From an uncultured Thalassotalea sp. (GTDB taxonomy: Bacteria; Pseudomonadota; Gammaproteobacteria; Enterobacterales; Alteromonadaceae): 64,000 nt of DNA. Positions 7,896 through 17,977 of the stretch are shown here, piece after piece (the first letter of the stretch is position 1; the number at the start of each line of letters is the position of its first letter). The notes under the pieces were generated by a model. It made no database searches, was not told the origin of the DNA, and worked only from the letters and a program-made list of their open reading frames with translations. Location: assembly GCA_947502355.1 (NCBI GenBank), contig CANMZP010000004.1, forward strand, positions 1 through 64,000, in the 5' to 3' direction. Both the position numbers and the translations under genes were made by a program.

Positions 7896-10800
7896 TTAAT
7901 TTACAATAGATTTCTGAAAGGACTTGGGTGACTGTTGGTATTTGGTTTTAAATACTTTGGCAAAATACGAGCTGGTACTAAAGCCAACTTGCTCAGCGAC
8001 AATGGCGACTTGTAAGCCCTGAATAAGCAATTCTTTGCCTCGCTCTATTCTATAATTTCGTAAATACTCGATTGGTGACTGGTTGGTTAATGACTTCAGT
8101 TTTCGTTGCAGTTGGCGTGGGCTAACGGCCATTTCTTTGCTGATAAAATCTATTTCCAGCTTATGGTCGGTATAATGCTCGCTAAGCAACAACTCAAGTT
8201 TATTGATAAACTCCTGATCTTGAGGACAAAGTAGGTTGTTATCTATTGGTTTTCGGCTTGGAAATTGACTGGCAACCTGTTCTCGCCAATCCAGCCAATT
8301 ATGGACTTTAAGCTGCAATTCATGATGGTCAAATGGTTTATGGATAAAATCCAGTGCCTGAGACTGCAATCCCAATAATTTAGTCTGTTGATCGTTTTTA
8401 GCCGTTAATAATATAACCGGGATATGGCACGTGAGTGGGTGGGCATTCACTTGTTGCAGCATTTCAATGCCATCCATGACAGGCATCATAATGTCGGAAA
8501 TGATAATGTCCGGTAGCGTCTGTTTCGCCATATCAAGCCCTTGTTGTCCATTATTGGCCACACTAACTTGATAGTCTGTTGCAAACACCGAGCAAAGAAA
8601 CTCGCTTAAATCGGGGTTATCTTCAACGATCAGAATGGATTTTTTAGTGCTGCTTGGCTCTGCCAACGGCAATTTAGTAACCTCTTGTTGCTCAAGGGGC
8701 GTTAACGCTTGTGCATGACTTGGTCGTTGGGTCTCAACCTTGTTAAACGTTATTTGGAAACAACTGCCTTTGTTTTCTTCACTGACCAAATGAATATCAC
8801 CATGAAATTGCTGACATAAATCTTTGACTATCGATAAACCAATGCCTGATCCTTCAATACCATGATGTGTTTCATTACCTCGGTCAAATGGCTTAAAGAT
8901 GGTCGCTTGTTTCTTTTTAGAAATGCCAATGCCGCTATCTGTTATGGTAATCACCACTTTGTCGCCAATAAGTTGGTTAACCGACAATTTTATAAACCCA
9001 TGTTGAGTGTACTTATAACTGTTGCCCAGCAAGTTAATTAAAATCGACTCGAGCCCTTCTTCATTAGCGTTTATAAAGACATCGGGTTCAATGTCATAAT
9101 CAAAGTGAATATGAGGGTGTTGAAAGCTTGATTGAAACTGGTGCGCTGTTTTTAGCGCGACGTGCGACAAGTTAACCGAGCTGATAGGAGCTTTTTTTAG
9201 GGCTTCGCCATGCGACAAAGAGAGTAACTTATTAACCAAGCTTTTAAGTCGTTCACCATTACGTAATACTCGCTCAAGGTTTTGCCGTTTTACTTGATCC
9301 TGCTCTTGCGAGATTAGGCGTTGCAGTGGGGCAATAATCAAACTTAACGGCGTACGTAGTTCGTGCGACACATTGGTAAAGAAGGTGTTTTTAGCATGTA
9401 AGGTTTGTTTGAGCTTTTCTGATTGCTCGGCAATGGTTTTTTGTTGCAAACCTATCTCTTTTGTTCTGGCTTTAACTAACTGTTCTAGCACTTTATTGTG
9501 CTTGGCAACTTTCAGAGTTTGCCAACGAATGTACCCAAACACACTGAATATTAGCAATAAAGTATAAAGAGTATATGCCCACCAGCTATTCCAAGGGGCA
9601 GGTGATACAGTAATGTTTAATTTGTATGGAGCACTGGTCAGTTGTGCATGAATTTGGCTGGCAATGATTTCTAATTGGTAATCACCATCGTCAAGGTTGG
9701 TATATTCCAAATGCAATTGCTTACCGACATGTCGTTGCCACGATTTATCGAAACCTTTAAGGCGATATTTAAATTCCGTGGTGTCTGGTTTCACGTATTT
9801 TAAATAAGCAAAGCTCATCGACAATCGATCGATTTCATAATCAATGTTAATGGTTTGATTTGGGGCGTTTAGGGCACTAAGTAAAGCCAGGTCTGCGTAG
9901 CGGTTTTCGTCTAAGGGGTGGTTGTCCTGTTTAAAATCAATTAAGGCAACATTACCTACCGTGTTGTGGTTTTTTATGTTTGCAGGCGAAAAAACCGTAA
10001 CCCCACTATTGCCGCCAAAAGCCAACCGACCATCAGCAAGTTTAACGCTCGCACCAGCATTGAATTCATTGCCAAGAGTGCCATCGGTACGTTTAAAGTT
10101 GGTGAAAGAATGGTCGGTAATATTTAGCCGACTTATGCCTTTATTGGTGCTAAACCAAATTTCATTTTCTAATCCGGACTCTATTGCATAGACAACTTGA
10201 TTTGGTAAACCTTGTGCTACGCCCCAGTACTGAATGCGCTGAGTTTGCCTCGATAAACGATGTATGCCATTGGATGTCCCAAACCATATATCACCTGCAT
10301 TATCCTCATGGATGCTTCTAACGGTGTTATGACTAATGTTTTGCCCTTGGGGGGATGTTGTCGAGAACTGCCTTAGACCGCCGCTTTGTGGATTAAAATG
10401 AAAAAGCCCTTGGCCATCGGTCCCAACCCAGTAATCGAGTTGTGAATCTTGAAAAATGCTGAATATTTTTTTACTTGGGATATTTAAAATGGTGTCATTG
10501 GCATTTTGATGATGATGAAATTTTTGTGTCGCGACATCAAATCGATTTAAGCCGCCACCATCGGTGCCAATCCAGAGTTGATTTTTATTATCAATGAGCA
10601 GGCTGAATATATTGTTATCACTTAACGAATACACGTCATCTTTATTATGCAGAAACTGTTTATATTCGCCGGTGACTAAATTAATGCGCTCCAGGCCTTT
10701 CCCCCAAGTCCCTACCCATAGCTGATTGTTTGTATCTTCAATAATGGATTTAATCGCTTTACTTTGAATCGAGTTGGCCAAAACATTGTTTACGTTACCG

Positions 10801-11996
10801 GTCGTGCTGGTATTTGCCTGCTCGATTTTATCTAGGCCGCCTCCCCATGAGCCTACCCATAGGTTGGCTTTTGAGTCTTGGAATATGGACCAGACATCCT
10901 TATTACTGATTACTTCTGGGGCTTTTATTTGCTCAAACACTAAAGAAAAAGGATCAAACCGGCTTACCCCATTTGCCGTACCAATCCACAATAACTGGTT
11001 AGCGTCTTCAAAAATGGTATAAACCCTATCATGAGCCAAACTGTATTTGTCGGTAGCATCATGCTTAAAGTGGGTAAAGTGATCATTCACCTCATCGTAT
11101 TTATTTAAACCACCTCCTCGGGTCCCTACCCAGATATGCCCCTTACTATCTTGAAACACCTTTCTGATTTCATTGTGAGAGATACTAACCGAGTCTTCAG
11201 GGTTGTGTTGCCAGATTTTAAAGCCTAGCTGTTCATTAATAAAGCGATGCAATCCACCACCTTGAGTACCTACCCAAACGCGTTGTTGATCGTCCTCTAA
11301 TATTGTAAATATGCTGTTGTGCTGTAAACGACTGGGGTTGGATGGCTCGGCCAGAAAATGCGTTTGGCTATGGTTTGTTAAATCATAACGTATTAAGCCA
11401 TTACCATGCGTGCCTAACCAAAGTTGCTGCGTTGTTGTTTGCTCGATCGCGTAAATGGGTTTGCTGGTATTTAATATCGGGTTTGACAGGGTTTGGGTGT
11501 GTAAATCAAACGAATGCAGATCGCCATGATAAGTGCCCACCCAGATGTTGTCTTTACCAACCCGCAATGCGGTGATCCGGTTTTGCATTAATGGCGTGGT
11601 TGAGGCAGAAAAGTGGCTGAATAAAAAATTTGTTAGTGAGAGCTTATCGACGCCTGCTGAGCGAGTTCCGAGCCAAAGGTTGTTATCATCATCGATGACC
11701 AAAGGGTAAATATAATTATCTGCTAATGAGTTTTCAGCCGAGGCACTCGACTTGAACACCATAAACTGTTCACCATCAAAGCGGTTTAGCCCATCTTGCG
11801 TGCTAAACCACATAAACCCTGCCTTATCTTGAGCAATACTAAAGACGATGCTTTGGGAAAGGCCATCTTCAATGTTGAAATTAGAAAACGATGCCCCGCG
11901 CACCAAGGTGCTGTTAGCCAATAGCAGTAAAGTGACAAGCAATAAACTTGTTCTGCACGCAATGTTGGTAAAAAAGTTAGGGTATCGGTTTGGCAT
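7896..11996 (-). CDS. Hybrid two-component system: propeller sensor, kinase, receiver and AraC output
   Basis: A 1366-residue membrane protein that joins a whole signalling path in one chain. A signal/anchor segment (about 12-34) is followed by about 13 two-component-regulator propeller repeats (WVGTQGGGL/WIGTDGGGL type, about 40-640), a Y_Y_Y domain (about 690-770), a membrane segment (about 780-805), HisKA with His878 (VSHELRTPLS), HATPase (DSGIGIS, GSGIGLSIV), receiver with Asp1168 (SDIMMPVMDG), and a C-terminal AraC DNA-binding domain (about 1255-1360). In Bacteroidetes and Alteromonadales such HTCS proteins sense oligosaccharides and switch on glycan-use loci. No carbohydrate genes are adjacent here, so the target is unknown. 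Confidence 0.95.
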   Translation of the reverse strand: MPNRYPNFFTNIACRTSLLLVTLLLLANSTLVRGASFSNFNIEDGLSQSIVFSIAQDKAGFMWFSTQDGLNRFDGEQFMVFKSSASAENSLADNYIYPLVIDDDNNLWLGTRSAGVDKLSLTNFLFSHFSASTTPLMQNRITALRVGKDNIWVGTYHGDLHSFDLHTQTLSNPILNTSKPIYAIEQTTTQQLWLGTHGNGLIRYDLTNHSQTHFLAEPSNPSRLQHNSIFTILEDDQQRVWVGTQGGGLHRFINEQLGFKIWQHNPEDSVSISHNEIRKVFQDSKGHIWVGTRGGGLNKYDEVNDHFTHFKHDATDKYSLAHDRVYTIFEDANQLLWIGTANGVSRFDPFSLVFEQIKAPEVISNKDVWSIFQDSKANLWVGSWGGGLDKIEQANTSTTGNVNNVLANSIQSKAIKSIIEDTNNQLWVGTWGKGLERINLVTGEYKQFLHNKDDVYSLSDNNIFSLLIDNKNQLWIGTDGGGLNRFDVATQKFHHHQNANDTILNIPSKKIFSIFQDSQLDYWVGTDGQGLFHFNPQSGGLRQFSTTSPQGQNISHNTVRSIHEDNAGDIWFGTSNGIHRLSRQTQRIQYWGVAQGLPNQVVYAIESGLENEIWFSTNKGISRLNITDHSFTNFKRTDGTLGNEFNAGASVKLADGRLAFGGNSGVTVFSPANIKNHNTVGNVALIDFKQDNHPLDENRYADLALLSALNAPNQTINIDYEIDRLSMSFAYLKYVKPDTTEFKYRLKGFDKSWQRHVGKQLHLEYTNLDDGDYQLEIIASQIHAQLTSAPYKLNITVSPAPWNSWWAYTLYTLLLIFSVFGYIRWQTLKVAKHNKVLEQLVKARTKEIGLQQKTIAEQSEKLKQTLHAKNTFFTNVSHELRTPLSLIIAPLQRLISQEQDQVKRQNLERVLRNGERLKSLVNKLLSLSHGEALKKAPISSVNLSHVALKTAHQFQSSFQHPHIHFDYDIEPDVFINANEEGLESILINLLGNSYKYTQHGFIKLSVNQLIGDKVVITITDSGIGISKKKQATIFKPFDRGNETHHGIEGSGIGLSIVKDLCQQFHGDIHLVSEENKGSCFQITFNKVETQRPSHAQALTPLEQQEVTKLPLAEPSSTKKSILIVEDNPDLSEFLCSVFATDYQVSVANNGQQGLDMAKQTLPDIIISDIMMPVMDGIEMLQQVNAHPLTCHIPVILLTAKNDQQTKLLGLQSQALDFIHKPFDHHELQLKVHNWLDWREQVASQFPSRKPIDNNLLCPQDQEFINKLELLLSEHYTDHKLEIDFISKEMAVSPRQLQRKLKSLTNQSPIEYLRNYRIERGKELLIQGLQVAIVAEQVGFSTSSYFAKVFKTKYQQSPKSFQKSIVN

Positions 11997-12869
11997 CTTA
12001 TTTTATTTTTATAAACGTCTGACTTTTGTCTGTAGTCGTTTGCTGTAAAGCTTGTACTATTAATAACGTTTTTTTAACGAAATCGCCAATATTTATCGCT
12101 ATTCTTAATCCTTATGGCTGTTTTTAATATTTCAGGCACCGACCTTAAAGGCACGAAAATGAGGATGGGTTGCCTATTTTTGTAATTTTGAGATCGAATG
12201 ATCAGTCAAATACATAATATTGATTGTGCATATTTATTCAAAATCATGAGAAATAAATTCACCAACAAACAATCGTTCGTTTTTTGTTACTTTGTTGTTT
12301 AAAAAATAAGCGGTTTTCTGCGTTTTTTTTATAATTAAAATGAACTTATTGAGGCTTTTTTATTAGGTTTTCTTATTTAAAAGTAACACTTAATCACAGC
12401 CTTATCTGAGGGTGTAAAGTTTCGTGTACGTTCTTGTGTGTTTTTGCAGCGATTTAGCCCTAAAACAGCAATTAAAAAGGCAAAGAATTTTAATTTTTTT
12501 ATTGAATTCCCCTTGCGCAAAGTTATTTTTTCTAAAAAGGGTGTGTTTTTTAGGGAAAGGATTAAAAACAGCCGAAAAAGTCATTCCTTTTGCTTTATCG
12601 TCAAGTGTTTATCAAAGAGTCAATTTCGCCTTTAGTGGCTTATACGTGGTTATTTGGACTTACTGAGTAGAGAAGGTGCTAGCAATGCGTATGACTCATT
12701 AATAAAACCAGTGTTGGTAACAATTAACACCAGGTTGAATATTTTAGATGTATGCATAGCGTATTGTTATTAACGCACTTATTGGCTTTACGAGACTGCA
12801 CTAGCCTTTTATGAGTTTTTCCCGCTCTATGCGTTGAGTTCAGGTAGTCACTTCGCACCTTAATCCTAT

Positions 12870-12906
12870 GTACATTCAAGCTAAGTACATTCAAGCTAAG
12901 TACATT
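12870..12906. repeat. Short tandem repeat, 15-bp unit, 2.5 copies
   Basis: The unit GTACATTCAAGCTAA occurs at 12870-12884 and 12885-12899, followed by a partial copy to 12906. It lies in non-coding AT-rich DNA, and its role is unknown. Confidence 0.85.
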
Positions 12907-13314
12907 AATTATTTCTTCAATAAAGCTGAGCTTATTAATGACGTAAATTTTGTCACAGGGGGATTGTTAAAACATTATCACGCTGGGCAGCAACTTAATG
13001 ACTAAAGCGCAAGTGAATTTTACAAAGGCATCCCGACCAGGGCTATTCCGCCTAACCCCTATGCAAATGGCATTTGAATATCTTTATGTAGGACGCTAGA
13101 GCAATGCAAAAGCCATTGCCGAGCAGTGAGTGTCCCCTTAAATTTGACTTGTTATAACATCCCATCAAAAACTCTCAATTGACAACCATATGCAGTGGAC
13201 ATTAACGAATATCCTCAACTGATCAACTAATGAGTGGAGTCGGTCTTAATATAAAATTAGAAAGCTGTAGCAGATTGATTAAAAAGAACTATTTTGTATT
13301 TAAGGAAGCATCAG

Positions 13315-13347
13315 GAAAAAAAAAGCCTCGCATATAGCGAGGCTTCA
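13315..13347 (-). terminator. Rho-independent terminator of the DUF3718 gene
   Basis: AAGCCTCGC pairs with GCGAGGCTT around a short ATATA-like loop. Read on the minus strand, the stem is followed by a run of about ten Ts, 50 bp after the DUF3718 stop codon. Confidence 0.88.
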
Positions 13348-13397
13348 AACTTAATAGCAATTGTTATTATAGGAATGCTTGTTGTATATTTTGTTGC

Positions 13398-13754
13398 TTA
13401 TTTTGGGCTAACTGGAAAAGTAACTTCGTACTTAGTTACGTTAGCGATATCCGTGATAGTAGACTCACCAACTTTCTTGTTTAAGTGACGAGCTGTTTTT
13501 TCTGCACCGTGCTGCTCAGCGAAAGCGATGATATCAGAACCGTTACATACTACACCTAAAGCGACTGTTTTAGCTTCTAAACGGTACTCTTTAAGGGTTT
13601 TTTGTAAACGTAACTTTTGATTGCTCATAGCTGCTTTACAAGTATCGATTAATGCTGTTTCCATGTGCTGACTCATACCCGCTGTTGCGTTGATGCTAGT
13701 CATAGAAGCTGCTGCGATTACTAAAGTTGAGATTGCTGTTGTAAATACTTTCAT
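13398..13754 (-). CDS. Exported DUF3718 domain protein
   Basis: A small exported protein of 118 residues. The open frame extends 17 codons further upstream, but the start at 13754 gives a proper signal peptide (MKVFTTAISTLVIAAASM, cleaved after about A24) and has an AGGAATAAAG ribosome site. The mature part has the DUF3718 pattern: a Cys in DTCKAAM, a Leu/Arg-rich helix, a second Cys in VVCNGSDI, then AFAEQHGAEKTA. The two cysteines could form a disulphide in the periplasm. The family is common in Shewanella and Alteromonas relatives and its function is unknown. The gene is monocistronic with a strong terminator. Confidence 0.82.
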   Translation of the reverse strand: MKVFTTAISTLVIAAASMTSINATAGMSQHMETALIDTCKAAMSNQKLRLQKTLKEYRLEAKTVALGVVCNGSDIIAFAEQHGAEKTARHLNKKVGESTITDIANVTKYEVTFPVSPK

Positions 13755-13862
13755 TTTCTTTATTCCTAAGGTTGGAAATGACATAGCGAGTAATATGTTG
13801 GCCATGTGCTACTTAATTTCGATGAGTGAATTTTCCCCCTAATTTTTGTTTGGCACAATCCG

Positions 13863-13882
13863 CTGTTACAGTCTGTTACAGT
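13863..13882. promoter_or_regulatory. Exact tandem 10-bp repeat in a divergent promoter region
   Basis: CTGTTACAGT occurs twice head-to-tail in the 411-bp gap between the DUF3718 gene (minus) and the dipeptidyl peptidase gene (plus). Each unit is a near-palindrome (ACTGTAACAG on the other strand), as expected for a dimeric regulator site. No regulator can be named. Nothing else coding is visible in this gap. Confidence 0.35.
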
Positions 13883-14165
13883 GGGTTTGGCGTTTATTTT
13901 TTTGCATAAATAAGATGTTTATTAAGTGAAAAAAATGCGACAAAATTAGACTCATGTTTATGCACTTTAATTTTGCATGGAAATGGCTTGCAGCCCCCGT
14001 CACACCGGTGTTTTTGTAATTTTATTTCAGTTTTGCTTTGTTTTACCTTTCAACTTGTTTTTTGGCCTATTGGTAGGAAAAGCTCTGACCTGATCTGGTG
14101 TTCTTTTAAGTCGCATGGTACAACCAAGTTGATAAGAATAATTTTAACGCTCAAGGGAGAGTGAA

Positions 14166-16484
14166 ATGACAATAACAAGGCTGATTTCGGCATTATCAAT
14201 TTCGGCTGTTTTGCTAGGTTGTTCTACGACCGAAAGTCGTATTGATCAGGATCTAACATTAAATCAACTGAATCCGCACCAACTTAATTTAACGGCCATA
14301 TACAAAGACAAGTACTTTAAAGCAGAACGCGGTACGTATTTTCGTTGGTTAAAAGATGGCAGCGGTTATACGGTGCTAGAAGATCGTGATAAAAACAAAG
14401 ACCGAGATAAAAGCAAAGACCAGAAAGATGAACAGGGTGTTTCTGGCAGTGATATCGTGTTTTATCAACCAGACGGTAGTAAAAGACAAGTATTAGTGAG
14501 TATTGAAGATCTGACTCCGCAAGGGGCCGAAAAGGCATTAGCCATTGAAGATTACCAATGGTCAAAAGATGGTGCCTGGTTGATGATATTCACCCAAGGC
14601 AAAAAAGTATGGCGTTCAAACAGTCGCGGCGACTTTTGGCTAATGAACCTTAAAAGCAAAGCCTTGTTTCAATTAGGTGGTGACAACGTCGAGCCAAGTT
14701 CATTAATGTTTGCTAAATTTTCGCCCGACAGCCAGTCGGTGGCTTATGTGGTTAAAAACAACATATATAAGCAATCATTGCAAAGCAAACATGTCAGTGC
14801 ATTAACCCTTGATGGCAATGAACAGATCATCAATGGTAACTTTGACTGGGTATATGAAGAAGAATTCTCGATTCGTGATGGCTTTCGATGGAGCCCTGAC
14901 AGTCAGAAAATTGCCTACTGGCAGTTAGATAGCTCAAAGGTTAAATCGTTTACAATGATCAACAACACCGATGCCTTGTATCCAACACTGCAAACCTTTC
15001 CATACCCGAAAGCAGGTGAGAAAAACTCAGCGGTTAAAGTTGGTGTGGTTAATGTTGAAACGGCAAAAACAACCTGGGCTGACTTAAAAGGTGATAACCG
15101 AGATCGTTATATTCCGCGTATCAGTTGGGCGGGTAATAGCCAAGGGTTGCTTATTCAAGATGTTAATCGTCCGCAAAATACCAATAAGCTTTGGATGTTT
15201 AACCCTGAAAGTGAGCAATTGGATAATATCTTTGTCGATCAGGATGATGCGTTCTTAGAAAGCTTTAATGCCGCGAAATGGATTGATAATGGCAATGCCT
15301 TTTTATGGTTAAGCGAGCGCGATGGTTATCGCCATGTGTATAAAGTAGCAAGAGATGGTAGCAAGGTCATCGACTTAACGCCGGGTAACGTCGATATGGT
15401 GCGTTTGTTAGCCTTTAATGAAGACAAAGACGTATTATACTTTACGGCAAGCGGCAACACGCCAGAGCAAAGCTTCCTTTATAAAAGTAAATTATCACAA
15501 AGCAGCAAGCCTGTTAGGGTAACTCCTGAGCAATACCTGGGCACCAATACCTATAGCATGTCAGAAGATGCTTCTTGGGCATTGCACAGTAACTCACGTT
15601 TTAATCAACCTAAAACATCTCGCATTATTAAGGTAAGCGATCACTCGTTGGTTAAAACACTGGTCAATAATGACGCTTTATCGGCAAAACTGGAAAAGCA
15701 ACCATTACCACAACATGAGTTTTTTAAGGTTGACGTTGAAGATGGCTTTACCTTAGATGGCTACATCATGTTCCCTCATGATTATGATAGCGATAAAAAA
15801 TACCCCATCGTGATGTATGTATACGGAGAGCCAGCAGGACAAACGGTAAAAGACAGTTGGTCGGGTAATTACTTGTTCCATTCTATGTTGACCGAACAAG
15901 GCTTTATTGTCGCTTCTATTGATAACCGTGGTACGCGCGCGCCAAAAGGCCGTGACTGGCGTAAATCCATTTATAAAAAAATGGGTGCGGTGACCGCTAA
16001 AGACCAATCAGATGCCTTAAAGTACATGGCCGATCGTTGGCCTGCCATTGATACTGAGCGAGTAGGGGTTTATGGCCATTCTGGTGGTGGTACATCTACC
16101 TTGAACTTGTTGTTCCGTTTTCCTGAGCAGTACCATACTGGCATTGCTATAGCGCCGGTACCGGATTACGCCCTGTATGACTCTATTTATCAGGAACGCT
16201 ACTCAGGTAACCCAAAAACCGACCCTCAGGTTTACCAACAGCAATCGGCGATTAATTACGTGGATGGCTTGCAAGGGGAGCTATTGCTGATCCATGGTAC
16301 AGGCGATGATAATGTGCATTATCAGGGAGCTGAACGATTGATCAATGAATTGGTTAAACGCAATAAACAATTTGAGTTTATGTCCTACCCAAATCGTAGC
16401 CATAGCTTGCGTGAAGGCGAGGGCACGGCATTACATCAAAAAACCATGATGGTGAATTTTTTTAAAAAGCACCTTATGCAATAG
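14166..16484 (+). CDS. Dipeptidyl peptidase IV-like S9 lipoprotein
   Basis: A 772-residue serine exopeptidase predicted to release N-terminal dipeptides in the periplasm or at the outer membrane. Residues 1-19 are a lipoprotein signal with lipobox LLGC (Cys19). A DPPIV N-terminal beta-propeller spans about 100-540. The DWVYEEE segment within it provides the double-Glu site that binds the substrate amino terminus. The alpha/beta hydrolase domain carries the triad Ser639 (GHSGGG), Asp714 (GTGDDNVH) and His746 (NRSHS). A Lys/Asp-rich low-complexity insert (KNKDRDKSKDQK) lies near residue 80. The start follows a GGGAGAG ribosome site. Like the M28 enzyme at 494-2182 it fits a peptide-feeding lifestyle. 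Confidence 0.95.
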   Translation: MTITRLISALSISAVLLGCSTTESRIDQDLTLNQLNPHQLNLTAIYKDKYFKAERGTYFRWLKDGSGYTVLEDRDKNKDRDKSKDQKDEQGVSGSDIVFYQPDGSKRQVLVSIEDLTPQGAEKALAIEDYQWSKDGAWLMIFTQGKKVWRSNSRGDFWLMNLKSKALFQLGGDNVEPSSLMFAKFSPDSQSVAYVVKNNIYKQSLQSKHVSALTLDGNEQIINGNFDWVYEEEFSIRDGFRWSPDSQKIAYWQLDSSKVKSFTMINNTDALYPTLQTFPYPKAGEKNSAVKVGVVNVETAKTTWADLKGDNRDRYIPRISWAGNSQGLLIQDVNRPQNTNKLWMFNPESEQLDNIFVDQDDAFLESFNAAKWIDNGNAFLWLSERDGYRHVYKVARDGSKVIDLTPGNVDMVRLLAFNEDKDVLYFTASGNTPEQSFLYKSKLSQSSKPVRVTPEQYLGTNTYSMSEDASWALHSNSRFNQPKTSRIIKVSDHSLVKTLVNNDALSAKLEKQPLPQHEFFKVDVEDGFTLDGYIMFPHDYDSDKKYPIVMYVYGEPAGQTVKDSWSGNYLFHSMLTEQGFIVASIDNRGTRAPKGRDWRKSIYKKMGAVTAKDQSDALKYMADRWPAIDTERVGVYGHSGGGTSTLNLLFRFPEQYHTGIAIAPVPDYALYDSIYQERYSGNPKTDPQVYQQQSAINYVDGLQGELLLIHGTGDDNVHYQGAERLINELVKRNKQFEFMSYPNRSHSLREGEGTALHQKTMMVNFFKKHLMQ

Positions 16485-16495
16485 CGATGAGATTT

Positions 16496-16519
16496 CCGCG
16501 CTTTTCATTAACAGCGCGG
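16496..16519. terminator. Hairpin between convergent genes
   Basis: CCGCGC (16496-16501) pairs with GCGCGG (16514-16519) around a 12-base loop, between the peptidase and ghrA-like stops. The T-tract is weak on both sides, so termination is likely but not certain. Confidence 0.45.
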
Positions 16520-16542
16520 TTAATTAGTTGAGTTAGCCGTTA

Positions 16543-17469
16543 CTAATATTGACGGCTAATATCCACCACATTGATTAACGCTTCATGGTTATTGCCCCGG
16601 TGATAATTTTCAATGATTTGCTTGGCAACCGACCTTGGCCTAGTCAAACTTGAGCAGTGCGGGGTGATGGTGACATTCGATAATTGCCAAAAAGGGTGAC
16701 TGGCTGGTAAGGGCTCTTGCTCAAAAACATCCAAACAAGCGCCGCTTAACTGCTTGCGTTCTAAACCTTCAATGAAGTCGGCTTCAACCAAGTGTCCTCC
16801 ACGGGCAACATTTATCAAATAACAACCGCTCTTAAGCTGATTAAAAAGCGATTTATTCAGAATGCCGCGTGTTGCATCCGTTAAAGGCAATAAGCAAATG
16901 AGCACATCGGGTACTTTGATAAAGTCATCAAACTCGTCTTGGCTGTAGGTGGTTACCTGGTCAATGTCTTTCTTAGATGTTGACCAACCCGAAACCTGAA
17001 AGCCTAATTGGGCAAATTTGCTGGCGCAATGACTGCCGAGTTGCCCTAAACCTAAAATACCGATGTGGGTTTTCGAAAAAGGCACCTGGCGCTGCCATTG
17101 CCAATTCCCTTGCGCTTGTTGTTGACGGTACTTATTTAAAGCAGACATGTGATCGGTAACCGCGGTTAGTAAATATTCAAACATACTTGTTGCCAAGTTT
17201 GGGTCAATAATTCGGGTAACTGGAATATTTGCAGGCATTTTTTTATCATTGAGTAAGTGATCAATGCCGGCGCCCATTGAGCAAATGACATTTAAATGGC
17301 TAAATTCTAATAAGCTACCGGTTGGTTGTTGCCAGCAAAGTGCTAGCGTAATGGCATCGTTGTTACTAATATTTGGCCACACTTCAATGTTGATGTCTGG
17401 CGCTTGCTCTGCAAAGGCGGTTAGCCAAGGGGTAGGGGCTTTTTCTGGGCAAATTAGGGCGATGGTCAT
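16543..17469 (-). CDS. ghrA: D-2-hydroxyacid dehydrogenase, GhrA-like glyoxylate/hydroxypyruvate reductase
   Basis: An NAD(P)H-dependent cytosolic reductase of 308 residues. The frame is open for 39 more codons upstream, but the start at 17469 (MTIALICPEK) matches the length of E. coli GhrA (about 312). The Rossmann motif GLGQLG follows IGIL near residue 137. The catalytic Arg lies in NVARGGHLVEAD, the Glu in VFEQEPLP and the His in ITPHCSS. The short N-terminal domain and the TRP/TRPR ending are like GhrA rather than SerA or PdxB. It would reduce glyoxylate to glycolate and hydroxypyruvate to glycerate. It is divergent from the DUF3859 gene. Confidence 0.85.
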   Translation of the reverse strand: MTIALICPEKAPTPWLTAFAEQAPDINIEVWPNISNNDAITLALCWQQPTGSLLEFSHLNVICSMGAGIDHLLNDKKMPANIPVTRIIDPNLATSMFEYLLTAVTDHMSALNKYRQQQAQGNWQWQRQVPFSKTHIGILGLGQLGSHCASKFAQLGFQVSGWSTSKKDIDQVTTYSQDEFDDFIKVPDVLICLLPLTDATRGILNKSLFNQLKSGCYLINVARGGHLVEADFIEGLERKQLSGACLDVFEQEPLPASHPFWQLSNVTITPHCSSLTRPRSVAKQIIENYHRGNNHEALINVVDISRQY

Positions 17470-17542
17470 AGCTATCACTTTGTTATAATAAAAACAAAAG
17501 TATACTACGTAACCGATACAATAAAAGTTAGAATTGACACCT

Positions 17543-17965
17543 ATGGCTAAAGCAAAATCGACCTGTAAGCTATTAACGTATGGCATTTATAATAAATGGG
17601 ACAAGCAAGATAAAAACCTGCCCAAACTAAAAGAATACACCACTTTGGTGCCAGCCATTATTGATATTGAATTTGGCTTTGTCTTACAAATAGAAAAAGC
17701 CAAAGGCAAAAAGCTTAGCTTTTGTATTGACCATCCTGGAATATATGACGATAAAGGCAGACAAAGAGCGCCTTTTACTGGCGATGTTTATATAAAACAA
17801 AACAGTTGGAAGTTTTATTTGGGGGATACCATATGGGCACCCATAAATGACAAGCTAGGTGAATGGCGAATGAGTGTTGAGGTGGATGGTCAGGAAGTCG
17901 CTTGTAAAACCTTTACCGTAATACCTGAAGATGAGTTATCAGATCCATTTAACTCGTTTCGATAG
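17543..17965 (+). CDS. DUF3859 domain protein
   Basis: A cytoplasmic protein of 140 residues that fills the DUF3859 family length. I take the ATG at 17543 (MAKAKSTCKL) rather than the TTG three codons earlier. Visible features are a beta-rich body with EFGFVLQIEK, an IDHPGIYDDKG segment and a GEWRMSVEVDG strand. There is no signal peptide or membrane segment. Function is unknown. It shares a 73-bp promoter region with the ghrA-like gene and ends at a strong bidirectional terminator. Confidence 0.8.
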   Translation: MAKAKSTCKLLTYGIYNKWDKQDKNLPKLKEYTTLVPAIIDIEFGFVLQIEKAKGKKLSFCIDHPGIYDDKGRQRAPFTGDVYIKQNSWKFYLGDTIWAPINDKLGEWRMSVEVDGQEVACKTFTVIPEDELSDPFNSFR

Positions 17966-17977
17966 GAAAACAGTCAT

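Larger units (their letters stand above)
11997..13397. other. 1.4-kb AT-rich intergenic region
   Basis: This long gap precedes the HTCS gene and should carry its promoter. The open frames in it (for example 12424-12666 on plus and 12402-12584 on minus) overlap in antiparallel, have no family features and no good ribosome sites. A 15-bp direct repeat sits at 12870-12906. A 33-codon frame at 12998-13099 ends in a sensible-looking peptide but has no support. I see no RNA gene, transposase or recognisable remnant. Confidence 0.6.

Noticed and set aside
12402-12666. Overlapping open frames of 60-80 residues on both strands
   Set aside because: Antiparallel frames in AT-rich DNA with no ribosome sites and unlikely composition.
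12998-13099. 33-codon frame in the gap before the DUF3718 gene
   Set aside because: Short, no upstream site and no recognisable peptide; kept only as a remark.
11997-13397. Insertion sequence or prophage remnant in the large gap
   Set aside because: No inverted terminal repeats, transposase or phage motifs were seen.
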